In this document: positions 45,001-56,434 of the stretch, piece by piece
How the letters are laid out: each line of letters begins with the position of its first letter
Position numbering within the stretch: the first letter of the stretch is position 1
Origin: Calendula officinalis
Lineage: Eukaryota > Streptophyta > Magnoliopsida > Asterales > Asteraceae
DNA length: 64,000 nt
Direction: 5' to 3'
Assembly: GCA_963853835.1 (NCBI GenBank)
Contig: OY970829.1
Coordinates: 9,592,446-9,656,445 of the forward strand
Position numbers and translations under genes: made by a program
Notes under the pieces: model-generated
What the model was told of the DNA's origin: nothing
The model's database searches: none
The model's input: only the letters and a program-made list of their open reading frames with translations

Positions 45001-46989
45001 TTGGAAAAATTAGCCCTTGCTTTGGTACATGCAGCTAGGCGTTTGAGGCGTTACTTCCAGGCTTACCCAATTCATGTCTTAACAGACAAACCAATTAAGC
45101 ACGTACTAGGAAAGCCTGAGGTGTCAGGACGGTTGGCTAAGTGGGCAGTGGAATTGGGGGAGCATGAGATCTCTTTTCATCCAAGAACATCTATGAAAGG
45201 TCAGATCTTGGCCGATTTCCTTGCCGAGATAGACGGAGAAGAAAAGGCAAGGCAAGCGCAGGAGGAGGAAGATACCCCGTGGACACTTTTCACTGACGGT
45301 GCCTCTAACTTGGAGGGTTCTGGAGCTGGTTTAATTCTCACAGACCCCAATAAAAATGAGTATACTTATGCCCTTAAGTTCGAGTTTCCCACAACTAATA
45401 ATGAAGCAGAGTATGAAGCTTTGTTAGCAGGCTTGAAAATCGCCAGGAAAATGGGGGTGAAAAGTATATCTGTATTTGTAGATTCACAGCTCGTTGCCAA
45501 CCAAGTCAGTGACGCATTCGTTGCGAACCAAACATCCATGCAGCTATACTTAGAAGAAGCTAAAAAGGTGATCTCAGAGTTCACGAAATTTACCATTGAG
45601 CAAGTGCCCAGAAATCGCAACAAGTTAGCTGACGCACTAAGCAAGTTGGCTTCGTCCGCCTTTGCCCATCTTAAAAAAGAATTACTGGTGGAGATCTTGA
45701 CAGAAAAGTCCATTGCGCAACCAAAGGAGGTTACCACTGTTGCAGAGGAAGAATGTTGGATGACTCCGATCTTAAATTTCCTCAAACATGATGTACTACC
45801 GGCTGATCCACAGCTAGCAAGGAAAAGTCGTATGAAGTCACAAATGTATACGTTGGTGGACAACTGCCTGTTTCGCAAATCTTATCTGGGGCCACACCTG
45901 CGTTGTGTTGGCCCAACACAGGCTAAAAGTATCATTGAAGCCGTACATAGCGGCACATGCTCCCTCCACGCTGGTCCACGCTCTGTCACTGGTAAAATCA
46001 TGAGATTGGGGTACTTTTGGCCAACGATGCATCAAGATGCAAGGGAGGAAATCGAAAAGTGCACAGCCTGTCAGCAACATGCTTCTGTCGCTAAATTGCC
46101 AAAGCAAGATCTTATTCCTGTTACCACTGCATGGCCATTTTACAAGTGGGGGATCGACATTGTTGGGCCATTTCCACCAGGCGTTGGCAATGTCAAGTTT
46201 CTCATTGTTGCTGTCGACTATTTTACAAAGTGGATAGAGGCAAAACCCTTGACAACTATCACTGGGAAGCGAGTTATCAATTTTGTCTGGGAACACATAG
46301 TTTGCAGGTTTGGGGTACCGCATGTCATGGTGAGCGATAATGGCAAGCAGTTTGCAGAAGGTGCATTCAAGGCTTGGTGCTCTGACATGAGCATACAACA
46401 GACATTCACGTCAGTGGCACATCCTCAAGCCAATGGCCAAGTCAAGGTCATGAACAAAGCCATCGTGAAAGCAATCAAAGTAAAATTGGGCCGGCGCAAA
46501 ACTGCATGGGTGGATCTATTACTAGGTATCCTTTGGGCTCACCGAACCACCCCAAGTAACACTACGTCTGAAACACCTTTCATCTTGGTTTATGGCACGG
46601 AAGTAGTCATTCCTCCAGAACTTACTCATCCGACCCAAAGGGTTATGGACTTCCACCCTGAAGAGAATGAGGAAGCACTGCGAGAAAACTTAAACATCGT
46701 AGAAGAGCGTAGGGAGATCGCTCTCATCAAACATGCCGCGAGTCACCTGCAGATAGCCAAATATTGCAATCAGCGAGTTCGTCCTCTCTCTTTTCAGCCA
46801 GGCGATCTGGTTTGGCGGAAGAATGAGGCCAGCAGGGTGGAAAGTCAAGGCAAGCTAGGCCCTACATGGGAAGGCCCTTATCAAGTACTTCATGCTAATG
46901 GCAATGGGTCATACACCTTGTCAGACATGGACGGACAAGCTATTCCTAGGACATGGAATGTCATGAACTTGAAGAAGTGTTATGTTTAA
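45001..46989 (+). pseudogene. pol: Tat RNase H, archaeal-type RNase H and integrase
   Basis: Open for 662 codons. The end of the first RNase H (LEKLALALVHAARRLRRYF, LTDKPIKHVLGKPE) is followed by a second RNase H at about residues 95-220 (LFTDGASNLEGSGAG, NNEAEYEALLAGL, NKLADALSKLA). The integrase has an HHCC-like zinc region, then core D (WGIDIVGPF), D (VSDNGKQF) and a third position where NGQVKVMNK replaces the usual Glu by Lys. The C-terminal part is the usual GDLVWRK, GKLGPTWEGPY. The frame is long, but the substitution probably kills integration. Confidence 0.88.
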
Positions 46990-47480
46990 TAATTTGGTTT
47001 GATCATGTATCCAACTTTTATTCAATAAAATCAATACGATCGCACTTCTTATTACGTACAATGTTACAAAACATGCATGCCCAAATGACATAGTCAAGAA
47101 CATCGTTCAATATAAATTATCCAAGTCAAATAAACAACCTTTGCTTGGTCTATACACATGCATTCAATTTCATCTTTTGATCAACTTGATAAAAGATAAG
47201 CAGTACTTCCTATTCGGAAGCGACATCCTCGCGAGTAAAACATTTTTTCACCGGTTCACCAACAAATACATACATAATTTCTATAGCAAAGTACACGCAT
47301 AGAAAGAAACCACGTAATTTCAATCATAAGAAATTCCACAAAATTATTCAAAGGCTAGAAAGCAATAATCCAATCACAAAAAACAACCAAGTCACAAAGC
47401 CATAACGTATCACATGCATGAACAAACATACTAAGGCCGTGGCTTTGCTGACAATAAGGCAATAATAGCTGGAAGTGACA
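46990..47480. other. Tat spacer between pol and antisense ORF
   Basis: Non-coding; contains nothing I recognise. Confidence 0.4.
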
Positions 47481-47481
47481 A

Positions 47482-48515
47482 CTACAAGTCTTGCACCAGG
47501 GTAGTCATAATGGGAAAAGCCCTGGCTGCAAATTTTTCACTCGCACGCGTCATGTTACTGTGCGTTGTAGGGTCCAAAAAAGGCAAGCTCTCGGGAGAAA
47601 TATTGGGGAGTGCATCCTTCACTTTTTTGCTGGCCAGATGTCTCCCAAACATATGAGAAGCACGGTTAAAGTCGTTAAGAACATTAGCAACATCAGGATG
47701 TTTAAGCATCAAATCAAATAGCTGAGGCAATGCAGCAACTACATCTTTCCTCATCTGCATGGTCGCATCGCGTTCTTCACGCATCTTGACCATCGCTTGC
47801 CTCATAGTCTCCAGCTCAACATCTTTTTCAATTACTTGTTTCTCTTTTTGAGCCAACTGCTCATCACGGGTACTCAGAGTTGCTGACATCTCCTGTTTTT
47901 CTCTTTCAGCCTTAGATAAAATGACCCCCTGTTGGGATATTTTCTCCTTAAGCATGCGCACTTCCTCTTGACAACGACTCGCTGTAGTCTGCTCCAGCAC
48001 TAGACCTTTCTTTAGAGAGGTTATCTCATCATTGCTATTGTCAACTTGCGCCTGCAACTCGGCGCACGACCTCTTTAATTCCCCATGTTCATTGCTTACA
48101 AGCTGTCGGACATAATCCTTAAAGCAATTGAACATATTTATATCTGATGCATCAATTTCACCCTCGCTAGCTGACATAGGCAGGGTAGTACCGGGCAAAA
48201 CGGGAGACTGTGTCATGCCAAAATTTTGGCTCGATGCTAACCTGGTGGATCCAAAAGGAGCGCTGATCGTCCCAAACATACTACAGGTTGCACCAATTGT
48301 GGCGTTTGCTCCAAATGATCCAGTATTACCCCCGCGTTTTACCAAAGTAGCATTTGGGGGAAGATTAGAGGGGAAAGTCACTTTTGGCACCTTCGGCAAA
48401 GGGATGTCATCATCTCTTACGTCTAGGCTCACCGCCCTTTTTCCAAGTCCTAACATGTCTCGGCCATCCAATCTGGGATCTGGAATTGACGTTGCCACCA
48501 GGTAATCGAAGTCCC
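47482..48515 (-). CDS. Tat antisense ORF, last exon (coiled coil)
   Basis: Starts after a CTGCAG acceptor (exon from 48515) and is open to the stop at 47482, 343 codons or so. Residues about 130-250 are strongly heptad-like (ELQAQVDNSNDEITSLKKG, LSTRDEQLAQKEKQVIEKD, MRQAMVKMREERD). Two upstream coding pieces with splice-like ends lie at 48585-48650 and about 48770-48893. The gene would be transcribed from within the element against gag-pol. Extra antisense ORFs at this place are known in Tat elements, with unknown function. Confidence 0.75.
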
Positions 48516-48584
48516 CTGCATATTCACAATAAGATCGTTAGGTAACAGGTGATTAGTTGGCAACGATAATAATTATAGTGTTAC

Positions 48585-48650
48585 CTGTTTCATCTTCATT
48601 TTCACTCTCAGCAATAGTCATGGACAGTGACTTTTCATTATCCGCGGAAC
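48585..48650 (-). CDS. Tat antisense ORF, small internal exon
   Basis: 66 bp bounded by an ATAG acceptor and a CAG/GTAACA donor, encoding an acidic piece (EKSLSMTIAESENEDE). Its length is a multiple of three. Confidence 0.55.
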
Positions 48651-49165
48651 CTATGAAACATACATAAATCATACGCTTACCTTTTATCATAGTAAATACA
48701 TATGTGTAGAGGTTGGACAATTACCTGGTGTCGAGTTTGATGTCACCTCGTTGGTTCAGATCGTGTTTATCCCAGAATTAACATGTGAAGTGGCACCAGT
48801 TTCTTGTTCACCAAGGATAACATCAGCAGGATGACTTTCAACCTCATAATTCATAAAAGCAGGATCTCCCTCCATGAAATCCATCAAGCTCATGGCTGCA
48901 GGAAACGTACACTGAGTCAGTACCTGTAAAAAGATAATATAAAAGCATGATGGTATAATAACAAGAACCCACGTTTCCCGGTCTCCGAGTCCACTATCAC
49001 AGGCTTCATCCCTTCAGCCCAATAATCCGAAATACCAGCTAACACCAAGGCACCTTCCTCATAAACTCGAAATACAATTGACTTTCGTAAAATTTGCTTG
49101 CACAGCCTTCCGCTTTGAGGAGTCAGGGCTGGAGCATCGTTTAATGATTTGTCAAACCCAGTTCT

Positions 49166-49699
49166 CTATTTAAACAAGTTACTAGCCCAAATATTTCTGA
49201 ACGCAGCATCCACAAACACATACTTATATCTCCAATTCCTATGACTAGTGAAACACTCCCGAATAAATTTTTTCTTTCTATCTTTTAACTCTACAGAATA
49301 CCAATCATGAGATTTCATCAGCTTATAACAAGCCCTAAACAAGGGTACTGAGGGTTTTATGCCCATTGCCACCAGTAACATCTCAAAAGTCGTGATTTTT
49401 GATACAGCTACTGGGTATAACTGTGCAAACCCCAACTTGAAGTAGTTCAACACACTCAAATAAAAAGCGGTAGCCGGAAATCTAAAATTGGAGTGGGAAA
49501 GATAATGGATATAGAGGGCTACTTTTCCTTGCGGAGGGGAATGGGCTCGTTGGTTTGGTGTAGGTACAATAGCATTATATTTCCTAAGGCATGGATACTC
49601 ATCCATAAGTTTTGTTAGCATTTTGTCATTGACTGTGCTAGGGCTCTGAGCAACTGATGGAGTTTCCACCACAATTGCATCTGACACTGGCTCTCCCAT
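49166..49699 (-). CDS. Tat antisense ORF, first exon (putative gypsy-type transposon domain)
   Basis: 177 codons beginning MGEPVSDAIVVETPS. The core with KVALYIHYLSHSNFRFP, FYLSVLNYFKLGFAQLYP and FRACYKLMKSHDWYS resembles the plant domain known as putative gypsy-type transposon/transposase_28, common as an extra ORF in Tat elements. Splicing probably removes the stop at 49166. It is far less damaged than gag and pol of the same element. Confidence 0.7.
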   Translation of the reverse strand: MGEPVSDAIVVETPSVAQSPSTVNDKMLTKLMDEYPCLRKYNAIVPTPNQRAHSPPQGKVALYIHYLSHSNFRFPATAFYLSVLNYFKLGFAQLYPVAVSKITTFEMLLVAMGIKPSVPLFRACYKLMKSHDWYSVELKDRKKKFIRECFTSHRNWRYKYVFVDAAFRNIWASNLFK

Positions 49700-49914
49700 G
49701 TTAAAACAACGACAACTACTATATGCCTAATAAATGACAGAGGATATAAGTTGTTACTAACTAAAGGGGTGTAAGCAAAACAACGCACGGGAGAGGCAAA
49801 TACGTACCTGTAAGGTAGCGAGCAACCCAGTTAAACCTGCAGCAAGACATACAATTACAGTTAGGAAGGAGTTAATTATTTAAAGCATATAAAAATAATT
49901 TGTTGGACAGCATA

Positions 49915-50450
49915 GGCTAAATCCTAACGCCGGCCTAAATCGTAAACCCTAACGCCGGCCTAAATCGTAAACCCTAACCACCGGCCTAAATCGTAAACCC
50001 TAACCGCCGGTCCACATAGGCAGCCTAAACCCTACCGACGGTCTCGCCTATGGCCGCCGGTCTGGGCCGCTGTCGGTCTGTTGCCACCGTTTGTTGCCGC
50101 CGTCGCAGGTCACGCAGCTCCAGGTTACCTTGCGACCGCCGGTCCTGCTGCGACCGCCGGTTCCGCCATTACCCAGCGACCGCCGGTTCCGCCATTGCCG
50201 TACCTTGCGACCTCCGGTCCTGCTGCGACCGCCGGTTCCGCCATTGCCCAGCGATCGCCGGTTCCGCCACAGCCGCACCTTGCGACCGCCGGTCCCGCCA
50301 GCCGGTAGACCGCCGGTTCCACCACTGCCCGCCCCGCCTGGCACCTTGCGATCGCCGGTTCCGCCGTTGCCGGCCCACCTGGCACCTTGCGCCGCATGTC
50401 TTGCTCGTCGCCGCCGCTGGTCCGCCGCCAGTCAAATGTTGCAACCGGTC
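49915..50450. repeat. GC-rich minisatellite with telobox-like motifs
   Basis: 49920-50035 has four units of the form GCCGGCCTAAATCGTAAACCC with AAACCCTA. 50130-50380 is built on GCGACCGCCGGTTCCGCCAT, arranged in higher-order units of about 66 bp. Several frames are open across it only because the repeat lacks stop codons. The same array recurs at 52865-53290. Confidence 0.85.
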
Positions 50451-50549
50451 CAATCGAAGAAAAAAAAATACGACAAAGACAAAGAACTTACGTGTAATGA
50501 CAGTTACGACTTGCAAACCATTGTTTTGGCAAATCCTAACTCGGGGGCA

Positions 50550-51153
50550 TGATGAGGTTAGTGAGGATTACCTATGTATATATGGGGTAAATCCTCAAAC
50601 CCTAAATATAACGATGGGCTTTTGTGTTTAAAGTCCGCTACTAAACTGTCAAGGTGTGAGCCCGCTACTACGACTATCTCTTTTGGCGTGAGACATTCCT
50701 GTCCAAGTCGTCAACCGTCATAATGTCACCGCCTGTCAAGTATCACCTCCGGTCAGGATTGTCAGCGTCTGTCATTAAAAGCGCGTGTCTTATTGGCTGA
50801 CGTCGTCCCGTAATAATGGCTTCACGATTGCTTTATTGCCATCATAATAGCAAGGCGTTACATGAGACGATTGACGATTAAGCTAGCTCAAGCACGATCA
50901 TCATTAATGGATCAACGTTCCATATACTTGATACTAGCCATATAAATACATGGTCTAAATCATTGTCCATGACACACTGGGACAGACTCAATAGCCTAAA
51001 ACACAGAGTTCATATACTCTCACTTTCATTTTCATATTCAACCTTGATCACCCAAGGTTCGTCAAAAACTTGTTGGGTCTGCACTGTGATCATCGCAGGA
51101 GATCCAAGGTTGACATCACCCAGTATTCGTGTTTGACAAGCGTTGCTCGAACA
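50550..51153 (+). repeat. Tat LTR 2 (3')
   Basis: 604 bp, preceded by the purine tract CGGGGGCA and followed by the target duplication CTCGG. Confidence 0.9.
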
Positions 51154-52338
51154 CTCGGTCTATTATAAGCACCATTACCATCTTCATCATTCTTAATTCT
51201 TAAACGACCACCACTGGAATCAGGCCACCACCGGCGGAATCAACCCATCGCCACCGGTATCAGCCGACCACCACTGATACTAACTTCGTCGCTCCTTCTG
51301 TTGATCCTTCCGCCGCCACCACCAATTCACAATGCCGCTAGATCTTCCACCACCACCGCCTCTCACCACCACCATCTGGTCTCCTCTGCAACTCGAAAAA
51401 TGGTGGGTTTTTGGAGAAGATAATACATACAGCATGAAGTGGGTTTTGATATGGAGGAGAGAATGGAAGTGGGTTTTCTTGAAAAAAGATAATAAATATT
51501 ATTTTGTAAAAAGCTGATGTCCATACTCCCATGATAAATTGGAACAATTTTCAAGAATGGGATGTCGTGGCCATTGGTTCAAAAGAACACCAAGCACAAA
51601 TTCCTATTAACTATAATTAAATTTTTAAATATAGACTTATTTAAATATATTATAGGTATGTTATAATAGTAGGACCCTAAGTTAAAGTTGTCACATCATG
51701 GGTCATTTAATGGACATTTAATAATTTTCTTTTTGTTTTGTTTTTTCAACATAGTGAAGAAGCAAGAGCTGGTACGAAGGCTTATGCTAAAGTCGCCTTG
51801 ATAATTGTACCCGCTCTTGCACTTTGTTTGATTATTTACGCATATATACGCAGCTATATATATATTGGATGCCGAACACCCGGATGTCAATAATATTAAG
51901 ATACCGGATATAAAAGTCCAACTTGATGAACGCAACAACACAATATCCTTTGAAGGAATCAGAGGCCTTCTAATTAGTTTTCTCAAGACTAATAAGGTTA
52001 AGGCCTACCCGGAATTTGGGAATTTTGTGTTGAGTAAAAGAGTAAACGCGAGTCACAACCTGCGTGCCATTTCTAGTACTAGATATGAGATCTCTAGAAA
52101 TGACCAAAGAATTGAAGTGAAGTTCAAACCCTACCAACTTCTCTTTCAAGAAGACCAAACAAGGGCTTTTCACGAGATGCTAGACAATGGATACATATGA
52201 GTGAAATTCGATGGCTATTTTAGAATGCACTTGAAGCTCGCAAGATTCTTACCTTTTCCATATGCCCACCGCAATGTATACTTTGGTTGTGATATTATGT
52301 TAAGTGGGACAAGTGTTCCCCTTGAGAATAGAGTTTAG
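51154..52338 (+). pseudogene. Exon 2 region of membrane-protein gene, plus-strand copy
   Basis: 51750-51870 encodes EEARAGTKAYAKVALIIVP and a transmembrane stretch. A shift in a TA repeat (about 51865) separates this from the frame 51865-52200 (IKIPDIKVQLDERNNTISFEG, then YEISRNDQRIEVKFKPYQLL). A TGA at 52198 is followed in frame by similar-quality coding sequence (FRMHLKLARFLPFPYAHRN, YFGCDIML). The topology, a short cytosolic part, one membrane pass and a beta-rich outside, recalls NHL/LEA-2 proteins, but I cannot confirm the family. 51185-51500 holds proline-rich low-complexity frames without clear meaning. Confidence 0.5.
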
Positions 52339-52480
52339 TATATGTATGACATCCTTAAAATCAGAGAAAATATAATTCTTTAATACTCTATTTCTTTCCA
52401 GTGACTAACATTCACTAGAAAGAAAACTAACTGAAGTCATAACCAACGTTAATGAGTTATTTATCCTCTGATTTTAAGGA
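52339..52480. repeat. Palindrome spacer, orientation 1
   Basis: About 140 bp between inverted arms. Its reverse complement is found at 57618-57785 between the corresponding arms of the second unit (shared blocks: CTTTCCAGTGACTAACATTC here, GAATGTTAGTCACTGGAAAG there). Confidence 0.85.
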
Positions 52481-52858
52481 TGTGATACATCTACTAAACT
52501 CTATTTTCTCAAGGGGAACACTTGTCCCACTTAACATAATATCACAACCAAAGTATACATTGCGGTGGGCATATGGAAAAGATAAGAATCTTGCGAGCTT
52601 CAAGTACATTCTAAAATAGCCATCGAGTTTCACTCATATGTATCCATTGTCTAGCATCTCGTGAAAAGCCCTTGTTTGGTCTTCTTGAAAGAGAAGTTGG
52701 TAGGGTTTGAACTTCACTTCAATTCTTTGGTCATTTCTAGAGATCTCATATCTAGTACTAGAAATGGCACGCAGGTTGTGACTCGCGTTTACTCTTTTAC
52801 TCAACACAAAATTCCCAAATTCCGGGTAGGCCTTAACCTTATTAGTCTTGAGAAAACA
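52480..52858 (-). pseudogene. Inverted arm: partial copy of membrane-protein exon 2
   Basis: Nearly identical, inverted copy of 51980-52335, encoding the same C-terminal part (52634-52861). It stops abruptly at 52858, where Tat internal sequence begins, marking a recombination junction. Confidence 0.85.
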
Positions 52859-53438
52859 CAAAATCCGCCGGCCTAAATTGTAAACCCTAACCGCTGGTCC
52901 ACATAGGCAGCCTAAACCCTACCGACGGTCTCGCCTATGGCCGCCGGTCTGGGCCGCTGTCGGTCTGTTTCCGCCGTTTGTTGCCGCCGCCGCCGCAGGT
53001 CACGCAGCTCCAGGTTACCTTGCGACCGCCGGTCCTGCTGCGACCGCCGGTTCCGCCATTACCCAGCGACCGCCGGTTCCGCCATTGCCGTACCTTGCGA
53101 CCTCCGGTCCTGCTGCGACCGCCGGTTCCGCAATTGCCCAGTGATGCCGGTTCCGCCACTGCCGCACCTTGCGACCGCCGGTCCCGCAAGCCGGTAGACC
53201 GCCAGTTCCACCACTGCCCGCCCCGCCTGGCACCTTGCGATCGCCGGTTCCGCCGTTGCCGGCCCACCTGGCACCTTGCGCCGCATGTCTTGCTCGCCGC
53301 CGTCGCTGGTCCGCCGCCGGTCAAGTGTTGCAACCGATCCAATCGAAGAAAAAAAATACGACAAAGACAGAGAACTTACGCGTAATGATAGTTACGACTT
53401 GCAAACCGTTGTTTTGGCAAATCCTAACTCTGGGGGCA
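52859..53438 (+). mobile_element. Tat internal 3' fragment (second copy)
   Basis: Repeats the end of the Tat interior (compare 49985-50549), including the GC-rich minisatellite and the purine tract. It is joined at 52858/52859 to the inverted gene arm without a target duplication. Confidence 0.9.
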
Positions 53439-53976
53439 TGATGAGGTTAGTGAGGATTACCTATGTATATATGGGGTAAATCCTCAAACCCTAAATATAA
53501 CGATGGGGTTTTGTGTTTAAAGCCCGCTACTAAACTGTCAAGGTGTGAGCCCGCTACTACGACTATCTCTTTTGGCGTGAGACATTCTTGTCCAAGTCGT
53601 CAACCGTCATATTGTCACCGCCTGTCAAGTATCACCTCCGGTCAGGATTGTCAGCGTCTGTCATTATAAGCGCGTGTCTTATTGGCTGACGTTGTCCCGT
53701 AATAATGGCTTCACGATTGCTTTATTGCCATCATAATAGCAAGACGTTACATTAGACGATTGACGATTAAGCTTGCTCAAGCACGATCATCATTAATGGA
53801 TCAACGTTCCATATACTTGAGACTAGCCATATAAATACATGGTCTAAATCATTGTCCATGACACACAGGGACAGACACAAAAGCCTAAAACACAGAGTTC
53901 ATATACTCTCACTTTCATTTTCATATTCAACCTTGATCACCCTAGGTTCGTCAAGTGTAACACCGCAATCCTAGAG

Positions 53977-53978
<2 letters not shown>

Positions 53979-54062
<84 letters not shown>
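53979..54062. repeat. (AT)n microsatellite
   Basis: About 40 TA dinucleotides inside the solo LTR. Confidence 0.95.
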
Positions 54063-54064
<2 letters not shown>

Positions 54065-54659
54065 AACGGAAGCGATTTGAGAAAACTATAAATCCTAATT
54101 ATTACACATCATAAAGGCCATTTACATATTAACCAAATATTATAAAACATTTATAGGTGTTACTAAACCATGCTCGACCCGGTTTAAAAAATCAGAGTAC
54201 AGTCAGACTTCCAAAACCCGACTCTAGTCAAGCTAAATCCACAACCTGAAAAGAGTCAACAAATGAGGGATTAACACAAAGCTAAGTGAATAGAAATAAC
54301 AATCAATTTGCATAACCACAACAAATTAAAGACAAGAGAAATCAATCTGGAAACCCGTCCAAACTTTCACAAGCAATTGGACGTTATGAGAGTATCGGCG
54401 GACTTGCAAAGTACCTACAACTGTTGTTGGCCGAACAACAGTTTACCGATGGCCACTTTACTATTAGCACGGTACTCACCCCTGACGGAACACATTCGTA
54501 GGAGTCCGAGCACCCCATCCAATAGTAACGTAGCCTAGCCAAAACCCACTCATAGCTAACCTCTAGAAAACATGTGCACATACTACCATTAACAATCCCA
54601 CAATTAATGGCACAACTGAAAATCAAAAAAATGTCAAAAAAAATACATTTTCCCAAAAA

Positions 54660-54790
54660 TCAGCCAAAATAGCGCCGCTATCTAAGATAGCGCCGCTATT
54701 TTGAGATAGCATCCGCTATTTCAGGTTTCTGTTCGATTTTTTTCCCAAAACTAGCTAAGATAGCGCCGCTATCTCCCCAGATCAGCCAAA
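54660..54790. repeat. Repeated palindrome GATAGCGCCGCTATC
   Basis: Variants of AGATAGCGCCGCTATCT occur four times within about 120 bp of the solo LTR. Each can form a short hairpin. Confidence 0.75.
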
Positions 54791-56434
54791 ATCCTGCAAT
54801 TTTTCATGTAACTCTACCATTCCATAATTTTTGCAAATTACACAAGAAGGGAGGTTAAATCCACTCACCTTAGCTTCCTTTTTGTGCCGAGCTCAGTAAT
54901 CTTATATTACTGAGGCTCCTTCCCTTTTCCTGTAACAAAACGAATACCGAATTAGTTACCCGAAATCACTAATTTTGCAACAAAAGTAACATAAGTTCAA
55001 GATCACATCTTTATACTACCACTTACAACTAATTACTTGTATCCCACACAAAGCAATTACCAAATTCTAGGCTCCATCAAGTTAATTCCAAGTAACTCAT
55101 TATGCATATCTTAGTCAACTTGCACATTAGGCCCAAACGGGTTAAAACACATAATCGAGTCAAACTTGCTATTTACCAATTCCATATTGTCAAGCAACCT
55201 AATCAATACCAAATTTGGGTAAATTACATACTACTTGTATACCAATGCAAGCTTAACCAACGTTGACCTTATTTAGGTAAATTTGCACATATTAACAACC
55301 AAACGGGTCAAAACCCGAAACTCACATAATCAAACTTACAATCACACAACAAACACATTTATGCTATGAAATTGATAATTAAAGTTTGCAAGACATACAA
55401 GACCAAAGTCAACTTCCAGGTTTGACCAAAGTCAACAATTCATGAATTTACTAGTTTATCACCAATTTCTTGCTTAGCCAAACACTACCATAAATTGTCA
55501 ATTTCACTACAATTTAACTAGAAATCTTCACAACTAACAACTATCATTCTAACATGATTAAATAACATAATTAACATTTCAAGAACAACAAATATGCATT
55601 TCATCAAATTGGGGAAAATTCCATCTTCTTCCCAAGAACTCCATTGATGGAGCTTTTATTGAAGCTTCACCAAATGGACTATAACTAACAACAATTCATG
55701 TAACACTTGCAAAAACTCATATAATCACTAATTCATCTAACAATTTTGGATTACAAGCAAGATTTGACAAGAACACCATCAAAACCCACTAACTCAAGAA
55801 CCCTAAATCAAACCAACATCAAGAACATGAAACCCTAGCTACAAAGAGGCATTTCTTACCTTAATCTTGCTTCAAAAACGAAATCACAGAGAAGGAGGAC
55901 AAGAGAATCAAGCAATTTCTTCCAAAATTAGAGTTTCTTCAAATGAGTGTGTGAAGTGTGTGTGTGTGTGTCGATGGAAGCAGGCAAGAGAAAGGCAAAG
56001 TAGGAGGTTTTGACACCTCCTACACACGTGTCCATCAAAACAATATAAAGCCCATAATTCATTTAATCACAGTATAGAAATACAGAATAATAGATTCGCA
56101 GATACTTAATTTAGACCTAACTAACTCCAATTTTAACAACGAAGATATTTTTGGAACCCGGGTTCAAAAGTGAACCCAAATTTATGAAAATCATTTTAAA
56201 ATTTAAATATCTCAGTATTTGCTAATTTTTAACCCTATGGTATAAATACAATTAATTCAAATAAAATAATATAAAATAATAAACACTAAAATATTATTTA
56301 CCGGAAGTAATAAAATTCTAGGCCGGGTCTCGGGATGTTACATCAAGAACTTGTTGGGTCTGCACTGTGATCATCGCAGGAGATCCAAGGTTGACATCAC
56401 CCAGTATTCGTGTTTGACAAGCGTTGCTCGAACA

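Larger units (their letters stand above)
40816..51153 (+). mobile_element. Tat-lineage Ty3/Gypsy retrotransposon with antisense ORF
   Basis: LTRs of 604 bp each (40816-41419 and 50550-51153) start TGATGAGG and end GCTCGAACA, with the target duplication CTCGG (40811-40815 and 51154-51158). By eye they differ at about 16 sites, so this is an older insertion than the others. The primer site is TGGCGCCATCCGTGGGG. The order is gag, protease, reverse transcriptase, RNase H, a second archaeal-type RNase H, integrase, then an antisense ORF region and a GC-rich repeat before the 3' LTR. The dual RNase H and the extra antisense ORF are hallmarks of the Tat group. gag-pol carries several stops and shifts. 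Confidence 0.92.
53956..56342 (-). mobile_element. Solo LTR of a Gypsy-type element
   Basis: 2387 bp starting TGTAACACCGC and ending GGGATGTTACA, flanked by the duplication TCAAG (53951-53955 and 56343-56347). No primer site, gag or polypurine tract is inside, so it is best read as a solo LTR left by LTR-LTR recombination. The minus orientation is chosen because TGTAACATCCC resembles chromovirus LTR starts. It holds an (AT)n run and several GATAGCGCCGCTATC palindromes. Confidence 0.75.
53439..56434 (+). repeat. Tat LTR 3, interrupted by a solo LTR
   Basis: LTR sequence at 53439-53955 and 56348-56434. Without the insertion (53956-56342) and its 5-bp duplication the length is again 604 bp. It is followed by CTCGG and the same flank as LTR 2, showing that LTR plus flank were duplicated together. 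Confidence 0.9.

Noticed and set aside
45366..46398. Long minus-strand ORFs opposite integrase and RNase H
   Set aside because: Mirror frames of conserved pol sequence, with no domain of their own.
49920..50035. Interstitial telomere
   Set aside because: AAACCCTA motifs are separated by unrelated GCCGG sequence and are not contiguous TTTAGGG repeats.
50048..50631. Several overlapping ORFs on both strands rich in Pro, Arg and Gly (also 52935-53441)
   Set aside because: They lie in a GC-rich minisatellite lacking stop codons in any frame. The open frames are a by-product of composition.
53439..56434. Second complete Tat element ending in LTR 3
   Set aside because: Only the interior 3' end precedes it and no target duplication encloses it. 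Duplication of the LTR 2 region explains it.
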